From the NCBI GenBank assembly GCA_963809205.1, contig CAWEIS010000001.1:124001-188000 (forward strand): a DNA stretch of 64,000 nucleotides, in the 5' to 3' direction. The notes beneath the pieces were generated by a model. The model was not told the origin of the DNA. It did no database searches and saw only the letters and a list, made by a program, of their open reading frames with translations. Shown one piece after another: positions 32,736 through 40,754 of the stretch. Every line of letters starts with the position of its first letter. The first letter of the stretch is position 1. The position numbers and the translations under genes were made by a program. Source of the stretch: DATLLN01 sp963809205 (lineage in GTDB: Bacteria; Actinomycetota; Thermoleophilia; Gaiellales; JAICJC01).

Positions 32736-33452
32736 GTGAGCCAGCGTCAGAAACAGGTAACGAACCAGAAGCGCGCCCGCCGTCTCGGCACGGGCGAGGG
32801 CATCCGCCCGGAGAAGCCGAAGCGGAGCGGCGGCGGCATCCCGATGTGGGTGTGGCTGGTGCTCGGCGCCGTCGTTCTGTTGGCCGTCGGCGTGGGCGCC
32901 GTGGTCGTCACGCGATCCGATGGGTCGAGCAGCGGCGCGGACTCGCCGGTGGTGCAGGATCGCCTGCAGACGACCAAGCCCGACTTCCAGTCGGTGGGCA
33001 CCTGGGATCCCAACTACACGAACCTGGCGGGGGCGCTGACAGCGCTCAAACTGCCGGGTCTGAGCGAGTCGGTCGAGCACTACCACGTGCACCTCAAGAT
33101 CCTCGCGGACGGCCACAATGTGGTGGTGCCGCAGAACATGGGGCTCGACGCGACCAACCAGGTGTACTCGCCGATCCACACGCACGACGAGCGCGGCGTG
33201 ATCCACATCGAGGCCGACACCAAGGACTTCGTGGCGACGCTGGGCGAGGTGTTCGACGTCTGGGGCGTCAAGTTCGACAAGGACTGCCTCGGCGGCTTCT
33301 GCGACGGCGTCAAGGTCTACGTCAACGGCAAGCAGGTCGACCAGTACGCCGACCTTCCGCTGCACTCGCACGACGCGGTCACGATCGTCGCCGGCGCACC
33401 GCCCAAGGACTTCACGCCGCCCAGCACATTCAAGTTCGCCCCCGGCGAGTAG
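32736..33452 (+). CDS. Membrane-anchored His-rich extracytoplasmic protein
   Basis: Not assigned to a characterised family. 238 residues from GTG 32736: a basic cytoplasmic N-terminus, one membrane helix (PMWVWLVLGAVVLLAVGVGAVVV, about 36-58), a Ser/Gly linker and an extracytoplasmic domain of ~165 residues. Repeated His clusters SVEHYHVHLKI, SPIHTHDERGVIHIE and LPLHSHD look like a metal site (copper or zinc), with a Cys pair in DKDCLGGFCDG. Similar proteins occur in actinobacteria as conserved hypotheticals. Metal binding is inference. Confidence 0.72.
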   Translation: MSQRQKQVTNQKRARRLGTGEGIRPEKPKRSGGGIPMWVWLVLGAVVLLAVGVGAVVVTRSDGSSSGADSPVVQDRLQTTKPDFQSVGTWDPNYTNLAGALTALKLPGLSESVEHYHVHLKILADGHNVVVPQNMGLDATNQVYSPIHTHDERGVIHIEADTKDFVATLGEVFDVWGVKFDKDCLGGFCDGVKVYVNGKQVDQYADLPLHSHDAVTIVAGAPPKDFTPPSTFKFAPGE

Positions 33453-33510
33453 CCCGGCGCGCGCGACTCGCCGCGTGGAACAATGTCCGTCCTCCAGCGA
33501 AAGGACGCAC

Positions 33511-34684
33511 ATGAGCCACGACGAGCTGACCACCAAGCTCTATTTCGGCCCCTGGTACCGCCGGTCACCGTTCTTCGACTCGACGCTCCGCGCCGGCTGC
33601 AAGGCGTACGACATCTACAACAAGATGTACCTGCCGGCCGAGTACGACGACGTCTCGGTCGAGTACCAGGCGCTCAACGACGCCGTCACGCTGTGGGACG
33701 TCGGCGTCGAGCGGACGGTGCAGATCAGCGGCCCGGACGCCGACCGGCTGACCGACATGCTGACCTGCCGCGACCTGACGAAGTGCGCGGTCAAGCAGTG
33801 CAAGTACATGCTCGTCACCTCTCCCGACGGCGGCATCGTCAACGACCCGGTGCTGGTTCACCCCGAGGAGAACGTGTGGTGGATGCAGCTCGCCGACAGC
33901 GACGCCGGGCTGTACGCGCTGGGCGTCGCGTCACAGGCGCGGGCTGGACGCCCAGGTCTCCTACCCGGACGTGCACCCGGTGCAGGTGCAGGGGCCGCAA
34001 GTCGGGGCTGACGCTGGAGAAGCTGGTCGGCAAGCGGATCTACGACATCAAGCTATTACTGGTGCGACCATTTCGAGATCGGCGACATCCCGGTCGTGAT
34101 CACGCGAACCGGCTGGTCGGCTGTTCCCGGGTTCGAGGTCAACCTGCTCGACGGGTCGCGCGGCGGCGAGCTGTGGGACGCGATCATGGAGGCCGGGGCC
34201 GAGTACGACATCCGCCCGATCGCGCCGAACGAGGCGCGCCGCGTCGAGGCCGGCATCTTCAACTGGGGCTCGGATATCAGCATCAAGCGACACGCCGTTC
34301 CACGTGATGGGGCTCGAGCGCCTGGTCGAGGAGCAGCCGCAGGACTACATCGGCAAGTCCGCGCTCGAGCGAATCCGCGCCGAGGGCGTCGACCGCAAGC
34401 TGGTGGGCATCGAGTTCGACGATTCGGAGCCGCTGCCGGGCATCACCCGCTCATGGGCGGCGAGCTCTGACGGGCGCCCCGTGGGGCCGGTGACCGACGC
34501 CGTGTGGTCGCCAGGACTCGAGAAGAACATCGGCTACGTCTGGATGCCTATCGAGCTCTCCGAGCCGGGCACCGCGGTCGACGTCGACTCGGAGCACGGG
34601 CCGATGACCGGGCGCACGGCGGGCATCCCGTTCGTCGACCCGCGCAAGGAGCGGCCGGCGAAGCCGCTCGAGCAGGTGGGCTAG
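33511..34684 (+). pseudogene. GcvT/DmdA-like aminomethyltransferase gene with four +1 shifts
   Basis: Folate-dependent methyl/aminomethyl transferase family, closest in pattern to DMSP demethylase DmdA: VQISGPDADRLTDMLTCRDLTK, ADSDAGLYALGVA, YDIKYYWCDHFEIGD, ARTGWS-like TRTGWSAVPGFEVNLLDG, RRVEAGIFNWGSDI, ERLVEEQPQDYIGKSAL. The ATG is 33511 (AAAGGACGCAC upstream). Five segments in different frames join perfectly if single C bases at 33934, 33998, 34053 and 34288 are removed (~389 residues). No stop or missense damage is seen between the shifts. It ends in a CTAG shared with the convergent gene's stop. Confidence 0.8.
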
Positions 34685-34944
34685 CGCCGCTGCCACCAGC
34701 GCTTCGGCTTCGGCTGCTGCGACTGCCATTCTGACCTGAGAGGCAGCCTGCCCTGGCGGCGGGCTGCCTCGACGCACTCGCTGTGCGCGTGGCGCCGCCG
34801 GTTCATGTCGCCCTCCGGCGCGATCAGCACGTGCGGCGTCATCGCGTGCAGCCGCAGCCCGCAGAGCGGACAGCGGTAGTGCGCCGGGGTGCGGTTCTGC
34901 GCCGGCCGCATCGTCCACCAGTCGGCCGGGTCGAGCTTGGGCAT
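34681..34944 (-). CDS. Small Cys/His protein
   Basis: Not recognised. 87 residues from ATG 34944. The core is HYRCPLCGLRLHAMTPH, then HAHSECVEAARRQGRLPLRSEW, an arrangement CxxC...HxHxxC that suggests a zinc knuckle. The C-terminus is basic and Trp-rich (KPKRWWQRR). Its stop shares CTAG with the convergent DmdA-like gene. Confidence 0.65.
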   Translation of the reverse strand: MPKLDPADWWTMRPAQNRTPAHYRCPLCGLRLHAMTPHVLIAPEGDMNRRRHAHSECVEAARRQGRLPLRSEWQSQQPKPKRWWQRR

Positions 34945-35320
34945 GGCCAGGATGATGGCAGGGTGCCGGGCCGGACGGGATCAGGTGCGGTCTCAGGCCC
35001 GCCCCGCGCGTCTGCGCGCTGGGGCGGGCCCGTCCGTGGGGGGACGTGACAGGGGAGCCCATTCCCGCCCTCGGAGACTGTGGAGCCGGTGCAATCATCC
35101 GCCCGCCGGCCGCCGCTCGCATCCGGAAATTTCCCGGTCTCGCGGCGAACCGGTCGGCGCCGCGGCCACGCGGGCGACGGTCGAGGCTGACGCGGCCCGG
35201 GCGGCGCTCACACGGTGCAGCCGCGGTGGAGAATGGGGATCCGCCGACGGGTGCGGCTCGTGCGGCTCCCGCCCGAGCCGCCTCCACAGCCTACGCCTTT
35301 CTGCGGGTTACGATGCCGGC
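34945..35320. other. 376-nt intergenic region with a long GC hairpin
   Basis: No gene seen between the divergent small genes. It holds a strong hairpin at 34996-35030 (arms GGCCCGCCCC and GGGGCGGGCC with an inner GCGC/GCGC pair), then a purine-rich stretch (GGGGGGACGTGACAGGGGAG). The 3' part is C/G-rich with no clear promoter. A structured leader for the 35321 gene is possible; I could not match it to a known riboswitch. Confidence 0.5.
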
Positions 35321-35539
35321 GTGGGCCGGTTCGTCTCGAGGCTTCTCCGCGCAACGGGCATCGTTGTCCGCGACGGGCGCATCCCACGGCCCCTGCGGTG
35401 GGGCGGCGCATTCGCCGTGCTGCCGATCCCCGGGCCGCTCGACGAGCTGGTGCTGCTGATCGTCGGCGGCGTGCTCTGGCTGTTCTACCGCGACCAGCTG
35501 CGCGAGGCCTGGCGCACAGTTAGCCAAGAGTCGCGTTGA
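35321..35539 (+). CDS. Small single-pass membrane protein
   Basis: Not recognised. 72 residues from GTG 35321. A basic amphipathic start (GRFVSRLLRATGIVVRDGRIPRPL) precedes one hydrophobic segment (AFAVLPIPGPLDELVLLIVGGVLWLFY) and a basic helical tail. Preceded by a 376-nt non-coding leader. The 3' end overlaps the convergent metalloprotease gene by 20 bp. Confidence 0.6.
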   Translation: MGRFVSRLLRATGIVVRDGRIPRPLRWGGAFAVLPIPGPLDELVLLIVGGVLWLFYRDQLREAWRTVSQESR

Positions 35540-37192
35540 AGCTCTCGGGCTTCGCCTGGTCGACGGGCGAGCCCGCGCACGACCACTGGGTGGCCGCGGT
35601 GAAGCAGTTGGTGTAGCGGCCGCTGCCGTTGACCAGGATGACCAGCACGCTGCTGGTCATCCCGTGGCCGAACGCGACGCGCAGCGAGCCGATGCCCTTC
35701 GAGTTGAGCGCGATCCGGTGCAGCACGACCTTGCCGCTGGTGAAGCGGACGATGACGCGCGCCGCCGAGCCGATCGACGTGGGCGGCAGGTCGAAGCGGA
35801 TGGTCACGTGGCCGCCGCGGGGCTGGCGCGTGCCGGGGACGAGCGCGGCCGGCAGGTTGGTCAGATGGTTCAGCCTGGCGGTCAGCCACTGGGTCGTCGC
35901 CCGGGTCGGCCCGAGGTGGAACTGCTGGGCCGCCGGCGCGGCGGGGAAGGAGGTGCCCTCCTGGTACAGCGGCTTGTCGCGGTTCCACATCGCGAAGTCG
36001 GCGAACGCCCAGGCCAGCGGATGGTGCTGGCCGGCGACGGCGAGCTCGCTCTTGATGGCCTGCATGGAGTAGTTGTCCGGCCCCGTCGGTGACCCGTCGG
36101 CGAACTGCCAGATCCCCTTGATCACGTTCACGGCCGGCGCCTGCCGGCTGCCTATCCACTCGGTCAGGAACTCGTACCAGAGCCATGACCCGTACCAGAA
36201 CGCCGCGGCGGCCGAGTCGAGCGACGTCGTCGGGTGGGTCAGCAGGCTGTTGCCCAGATAGTCACGGCTCTGGTTGACGGAGTCGTAGACGACGTCCTCC
36301 ATCCAGGTCGCCGTGCCCTCCATCAGCCAGTGGTCGTCCCACCAGTCGTACGCGCCCTGGATGGTGTGGAAGAACTCGTGCGCGACCGTCACCTGCAGGC
36401 TGTCGATGGGCGGCAGCCCGCCGAACTGCGAGCTGGCCAGGTTGTTGTCCAGCACCATGTAGGTGCTCTCGTCGAAGAAGTCGTACCCCGCGGCCGGGTC
36501 ATTATGCGGGTCGTCGGAGTTGACGTACCCGAACACGCCGTCGCTGCCGACATCGGCGAGGTAGACGTCCAGCTTGCCGTTGCCGCCGTTGTCGGTGCTG
36601 GAGGTGTCGTCCTTCGGCGCGCGGTAGCCCATCGTGCCGACCTCGACCGTCCACGCGTGCTGCAGCGTCGACAGCGTCAGGTCGATCCAATCGGGCACGC
36701 CGTCCGAGTTGTCGTCGGCCGCCGGCGGCGCGTCCACGCCGGTCGCCGTCCAGTGCACGCAGAGGTTGGCGTCGCAGACCGGGCTTGCCGGTGCCTCCGG
36801 CGTCGTCCACCCGTCCCCGAGCGGATCGCCGCCGCCCTCGTCGGGCCGCGCCAGCAGCCGTTCGGCGGCCGCGCGATCGGCGCCCTGGAGGCGCCACGCG
36901 TAGTGGGAGAGGTCGGCCATGATCGGCGTCGCCTCGCGCCCGCCGGTGCGGATTGTCAGGCCGGTGCTGCGCGCCACGATGTTCGGGTGGAACAGCGCCT
37001 GGGCGCGCAGCAGCGCCGACTTGGCCGGGTTGATCGCGCCGCGCTCGACGGCAGCGGACAGCCCGTCGCCGGCCTGCACGAGTTGCGGCGTGTGCGCCGC
37101 CAGCCGCTGCGCAGCGTTCGTGTCAGCCGACGCCTGGCCACCAGATGCAGCCAGCGCATCAATCCGAGAAGAGCCGCACCTACCCGTCGCAT
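35520..37192 (-). CDS. Secreted MXAN_6640-type zinc metalloprotease (signal peptide shifted)
   Basis: Extracellular protease-like protein, ~556 residues. Catalytic VAHEFFHTIQG (HExxH) with the downstream glutamate in LMEGTATWMED, a Ca-binding-like loop DDNSDGVPDWID, and a C-terminal beta-rich domain. The best start is ATG 37192 with GGGAGG upstream, encoding MRRVGAALLGL, but the mature part (LAASGGQASADTNAAQRL) is in another frame. One extra base near 37158 would give a perfect signal peptide ending ASA|D. The protease frame itself runs open upstream to the tRNA without a good start, except GTG about 37230. Confidence 0.8.
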
Positions 37193-37262
37193 TCCGCCTC
37201 CCAACGGTAAACGTCCCATCGGGTCGGACGTGTGGCTTCACATCTTCGTTAGCTATCGAGGA

Positions 37263-37346
37263 TGCCCGGGACAGGATTCGAACCTGTACGGCCTTGCGGC
37301 CAGAGGATTTCAAGTCCCCCGCGTCTACCAGTTCCGCCACCCGGGC
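37263..37346 (-). tRNA. Class II tRNA, anticodon UGA (Ser codon UCA) on a Leu-like body
   Basis: 84 nt, no encoded CCA. Acceptor GCCCGGG/CCCGGGC, D arm GCGGAACTGGTAGACGC, anticodon stem GGGGA/TCCTC with loop CTTGAAA (anticodon TGA at 34-36), long variable arm GGCC-GCAA-GGCC, T arm ACAGG/CCTGT. By anticodon this is tRNA-Ser(UGA). The discriminator base is A73 and the D arm is the standard tRNA-Leu sequence, both leucine identity features, whereas tRNA-Ser usually has G73. The sequence would be a normal tRNA-Leu(UAA) with one base changed in the anticodon. See findings. Confidence 0.9.
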
Positions 37347-37355
37347 GTACGGCGA

Positions 37356-38264
37356 TTATCGCGGGAGCTCGGCCGCCTCGAGCGCGGCGCCGTGCAGGAT
37401 GTCCCGCTCCGACACGGTCAGCTCGGACGCCCGGGCGGCGCGCAGCAGCTCGGCGAGGATGGCGGCGCCGGCGACGATCGTCGGCGCGCGCTCCGGCATC
37501 AGCCCGCGCACCTGACGCCGCTCGGCGAGCGGCAGGGCGGCCAGCCGCGCGAGCTCCCGGTCGACCGTGTCGGCTCGCAGCACGTGGCCTTCGACGAGCT
37601 CCGGCACCTCCTCGTCCAGGTCGAGATCGACGGTCGCGAGCGTGGTGATGGTGCCGGCGACTCCGATCAGCCGCGCGTCGCCCTCCAGACTGGGGAAGTG
37701 CGACGCCGCCTGCTCGCGCAGGGCCGCGAGCGACTCGGCGGTCGGCGGGTCGTCCGTCAGGAACCGCTCGGACAGCCGCACGCAGCCGATGTCGAGGCTG
37801 GTCGCCCAGTGCACGCCGTCGGGCCCGCCGGCGATCAGCTCGGTGCTGCCGCCGCCGATGTCGGACACCAGGACAGGCCCGTCGGGCGGACGGGCCGAGG
37901 TGACGCCGCGGAAGGTCATCCGGGCCTCGTCGTCACCGGTCAGCACGCGCGTGGTGAACCCGTAGCGCCGCTCCACGTCGGCCAGGAACTCCGGTCCGTT
38001 GCTCGCGTCGCGGACGGCGCTGGTCGCGGTCATCAGCACGACCTCGGCGCCGGCCTGTGTCGCGGCGTCGGCGTAGCCGTCCAGCGTGCTCATCACCCGC
38101 CCGATCGACTCGTCGGACAGGCGGCCGGTGCGGTCGACCCCGTCGCCCAGGCGGGTGATCGTCAGCAGGCGCTGCACCTCCGCCACGCCTTCGGTCGAGA
38201 CGTCCGCCACCAGCAGCCTCGTCGAGTTCGTCCCCTGGTCGACCGCGGCGACGCGCCGGCTCAC
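37356..38264 (-). CDS. Exopolyphosphatase/guanosine pentaphosphatase (Ppx/GppA)
   Basis: Hydrolyses polyphosphate or pppGpp; ASKHA fold. 302 residues from GTG 38264, the short two-domain form without the C-terminal HD region. Motifs: VAAVDQGTNSTRLLVADV (phosphate 1; DxGTNS), MTATSAVRDASNG, LVSDIGGGSTELIAGG (phosphate 2) and GVAGTITTLATV. The start overlaps the previous TGA (GTGA). Which of the two substrates it uses cannot be told from sequence. Confidence 0.88.
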   Translation of the reverse strand: MSRRVAAVDQGTNSTRLLVADVSTEGVAEVQRLLTITRLGDGVDRTGRLSDESIGRVMSTLDGYADAATQAGAEVVLMTATSAVRDASNGPEFLADVERRYGFTTRVLTGDDEARMTFRGVTSARPPDGPVLVSDIGGGSTELIAGGPDGVHWATSLDIGCVRLSERFLTDDPPTAESLAALREQAASHFPSLEGDARLIGVAGTITTLATVDLDLDEEVPELVEGHVLRADTVDRELARLAALPLAERRQVRGLMPERAPTIVAGAAILAELLRAARASELTVSERDILHGAALEAAELPR

Positions 38265-38566
38265 GCCCGCAGCACCATGCGGGCAAACCGCAGCGCCGTT
38301 GCCGCCTTCGACAGATGCCCGCGGACGATCTGCACCTGCGCGGCCGCCCGGTTGAGACTGTCGATCGCCGCCTGCAGCTCCGCCTGCTTCAGCTGCAGCG
38401 CCTCGGCCCGTGCCTGCACCTCGGCGATCTTCTCCGGCGGCAGCTGGCGGTCGACCTCGGCCCGCAGGAACTTCACGCGCTTCATCACGCGCCACGCGCG
38501 GATCCCCGCGACGGCGGATCCCACGACCAGGATCACGACCCAGGCGATGATCAGGGCGAGGAGCAT
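38261..38566 (-). CDS. Small membrane protein with coiled coil
   Basis: Not recognised. 101 residues from ATG 38566: one N-terminal membrane helix (MLLALIIAWVVILVVGSAVAG), a basic stretch (RAWRVMKRVKFLRAEVD) and a coiled coil (PPEKIAEVQARAEALQLKQAELQAAIDSL). Coupled to Ppx/GppA by GTGA, so expressed with it. Confidence 0.7.
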   Translation of the reverse strand: MLLALIIAWVVILVVGSAVAGIRAWRVMKRVKFLRAEVDRQLPPEKIAEVQARAEALQLKQAELQAAIDSLNRAAAQVQIVRGHLSKAATALRFARMVLRA

Positions 38567-38608
38567 GGGCTGGCACTCTACCGGCCCGGCGTGCGCGACA
38601 ATCCGAGC

Positions 38609-38890
38609 ATGCCCGATGGCCATCGCGTCGAGATCGAGTACTGCACCGGATGCCGGTTCCTGTCGCGCGCATCGTGGATCGCCCAGGAGCTGCTGATGAC
38701 GTTCGAGGACGAGCTGGCCGCCGTCGCGCTGGTGCCCGGCAGCGGCGGCATCCTCGAGGTGCGCGTCGACGGCCGCGCCATCTGGTCGCGGGGCGAAGAC
38801 GGCGCCGCCATCGACCCGAAGGTGATCAAGCGCCGCGTACGCGACCTGGTTGCGCCCGATCGGGGCCTGGGGCACACCGATACACGGTGA
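38609..38890 (+). CDS. SelW/Rdx-family thiol protein
   Basis: 93 residues. Thioredoxin-like Rdx fold with the redox motif YCTGCRFLSRASWIAQELL; in selenoprotein W homologues the second Cys may be Sec, but here both are Cys codons. Later residues GSGGILEVRVDGRAIWSR and DPKVIKRRVRD complete the family pattern. Function in bacteria is not established; a glutathione- or thiol-dependent redox role is inferred. Confidence 0.85.
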   Translation: MPDGHRVEIEYCTGCRFLSRASWIAQELLMTFEDELAAVALVPGSGGILEVRVDGRAIWSRGEDGAAIDPKVIKRRVRDLVAPDRGLGHTDTR

Positions 38891-38894
38891 GTGC

Positions 38895-38900
38895 TAAAAT
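38895..38900 (+). promoter_or_regulatory. Candidate -10 element of the initiator tRNA
   Basis: TAAAAT lies 11 nt before the tRNA 5' end, an AT-rich island in GC-rich surroundings. No convincing -35 sequence was found. Confidence 0.4.
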
Positions 38901-38911
38901 CTGGTGACCGG

Positions 38912-38985
<74 letters not shown>

Positions 38986-38988
38986 TGA

Positions 38989-39022
38989 ATGCGAAAGGCC
39001 CGCAAATGCGGGCCTTTCGCAT
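38989..39022 (+). terminator. Terminator hairpin of the initiator tRNA gene
   Basis: Perfect 15-bp inverted repeat (arms 38989-39003 and 39008-39022) around AAAT, starting four bases after the tRNA end, with GTTTGG downstream. Confidence 0.85.
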
Positions 39023-39125
39023 GTTTGGAGACATGTACCGCGGTCGCGGATGTCGAGCGGGCTCCGCCTGCTCCGTCCCTGGGGCACGACCGCCCAGCGG
39101 GGGCGGGCATGAAAGGAGACCAGTC

Positions 39126-39533
39126 ATGAAGTATCTGCTGCTCAAGCACTACCGCGGTGGTCCGACCCCGGTCATCGACCTGCCGGCGATGGACCGCTGG
39201 ACGCCGGAGGAGGTCGACGCTCACATCGGGTTCATGCGCGAGTTCGCCGCCCGCCTTGAGGGCACCGGCGAGTACGTCGACGGCCAGGCGCTGGCGCCCG
39301 ACGGCGCGTTCGTCCGCTCCGACGGCGAGGGGCGCGCCCCCGTCGTCGACGGCCCGTTCGCCGAGACGAAGGATCTCATCGCCGGCTGGATGATCATCGA
39401 CGTCGAGTCGTGGGACCGCGCGGTCGAGCTCGCCGGCGAGCTGTCGGCTGCTCCCGGCCCCGGCGGCGAGCCGATCCACGAGTGGCTCGAGGTGCGCCCG
39501 TTCCTGACCGCGCCGCCCACGATCAGCGAGTGA
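39126..39533 (+). CDS. YCII-related (DGPF) protein
   Basis: 135 residues; ATG 39126 has AAAGGAG upstream. The YCII/DGPF signature is clear: KYLLLKHYRGG, PDGAFVRSDGEGRAPVVDGPFAETKDLIAGWMIIDV, and SWDRAVELAGELSA. These ferredoxin-like fold proteins are almost always paired with ECF42-type sigma factors, as here (GTGA overlap). The enzymatic role is not established. Confidence 0.9.
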   Translation: MKYLLLKHYRGGPTPVIDLPAMDRWTPEEVDAHIGFMREFAARLEGTGEYVDGQALAPDGAFVRSDGEGRAPVVDGPFAETKDLIAGWMIIDVESWDRAVELAGELSAAPGPGGEPIHEWLEVRPFLTAPPTISE

Positions 39534-40705
39534 ACGACGCGCAGCTGCGGGAGCTCGTCCCCGCGGTGATCGCGGTCCTCGTCCGGCGCGGAGCGGATTT
39601 CGCGTCGGCCGAGGACGCCGTGCAGGAGGCGCTGGTGAGCGCGCTCGCCAGCTGGCCGGGGGACCCGCCGCGCGATCCCAAGGGCTGGCTGATCACCACC
39701 GCCTGGCGCAAGGTCCTGGACGAGATGCGGGCCGGCTCGTCGCGGAGGGCGCGCGAGCTGGCGGTGGACGCCGAACCACGGTCCGGGCCCGTACCGGACG
39801 CCGACGACACGCTCCAGGTCTACTTCCTCTGCGCGCACCCGTCGCTGCCGCCGGCGTCGGCCGTCGCCCTCACGCTGCGCGCCGTCTGCGGCCTGACCAC
39901 CGAGCAGATCGCGGCGGCCTACCTCGTCCCCGAGGCGACCATGGCCCAGCGCATCAGCCGCGCCAAGCGACGCATCGCCGGGCAGCCGCTCGACCAGGCG
40001 GGCGACCTGGGGACGGTGCTGCGCGTGCTCTATCTGCTCTTCAACGAGGGCTATGGCGGCGATGTCGACCTCGCGGCCGAGGCGATCCGGATCACGCGGC
40101 AGCTCGCCGCGCTCGCCGACGAGCCCGAGGTATCCGGCCTGCTTGCGCTGATGTTGCTGCACCATGCGCGGCGCGCCTCGCGCACCGGGCCGGACGGCCG
40201 CCTCGTGCCGCTGGGCGAGCAGGACCGCGCCACGTGGGACCCCGCGCTGATCGCCGAGGGCGTCGGCCTACTGCAGGCCGCGCTTGCCCGCGACCGGCTC
40301 GGGCAGTACCAGGCGCAGGCCGCGATCGCCGCTCTGCACGCCGATGCGCGCACGGCGGAGGAGACCGACTGGGTCCAGATCGTCGAGTGGTACGACGAGC
40401 TGATCCGGCTGGCCGACAGCCCGGTGGTGCGCCTCAACCGCGCGGTCGCCGTCGGGGAGGCCGACGGGCCGCGCAGCGGGCTGGCCGCCATCGCCGAGCT
40501 CGACCCCGGCCTGCCTCGCTACGCCGCGGTCGCCGCGCACCTGCACGAGCGCTCGGGCGACCTGACGCGCGCGGCGGACCTCTACGCCGAGGCGGCCCGC
40601 ACGGCGGCCAGCGCCGCGGAGCGCGACCACTGCGTCCGGCAGGCGGCGCGGGTGCGGCAGCTCGGCGCGGCCTCGCGACGGTCGTCGCGCGACCCGTTGG
40701 GATAG
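39530..40705 (+). CDS. ECF42-type sigma factor with C-terminal helical extension
   Basis: 391 residues from GTG 39530. Sigma-2 region (RRGADFASAEDAVQEALVSALASWP, DPKGWLITTAWRKVLDEMR), sigma-4 region (LTLRAVCGLTTEQIAAAYLVPEATMAQRISRAKRRI) and a ~200-residue C-terminal extension with TPR-like helices (LLYLLFNEGYGG, VVRLNRAVAVGEADGP, YAAVAAHLHERSG). ECF42 sigma factors lack an anti-sigma factor and depend on this extension for activity. Partnered with the YCII protein directly upstream. Confidence 0.92.
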   Translation: MNDAQLRELVPAVIAVLVRRGADFASAEDAVQEALVSALASWPGDPPRDPKGWLITTAWRKVLDEMRAGSSRRARELAVDAEPRSGPVPDADDTLQVYFLCAHPSLPPASAVALTLRAVCGLTTEQIAAAYLVPEATMAQRISRAKRRIAGQPLDQAGDLGTVLRVLYLLFNEGYGGDVDLAAEAIRITRQLAALADEPEVSGLLALMLLHHARRASRTGPDGRLVPLGEQDRATWDPALIAEGVGLLQAALARDRLGQYQAQAAIAALHADARTAEETDWVQIVEWYDELIRLADSPVVRLNRAVAVGEADGPRSGLAAIAELDPGLPRYAAVAAHLHERSGDLTRAADLYAEAARTAASAAERDHCVRQAARVRQLGAASRRSSRDPLG

Positions 40706-40754
40706 GCAGCCGCACTCGCCTGGCTCCGACGCAGTGCTCTGTTAGCGTCCGGCG

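Noticed and set aside
33934..34288. Programmed ribosomal frameshifting in the DmdA-like gene
   Set aside because: Four separate +1 events in one gene with no slippery heptamers or shared stimulators is not a known bacterial mechanism; treated as insertion errors or mutations.
34945..35320. Cobalamin or c-di-AMP riboswitch
   Set aside because: Some short purine tracts resemble these classes, but the conserved core elements could not be matched by eye.
37260..37347. N-terminal extension of the metalloprotease through the tRNA
   Set aside because: The extension is translated tRNA sequence (MAELVDAGDLKSSG type), a well-known artifact.
36234..38696. 820-residue plus-strand open frame spanning the tRNA and Ppx gene
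   Set aside because: Runs antisense to the metalloprotease, tRNA and Ppx/GppA genes; no domain.
38609..38890. Selenocysteine insertion in the SelW-like protein
   Set aside because: Both redox positions are TGC codons and there is no in-frame TGA, so no recoding is needed.
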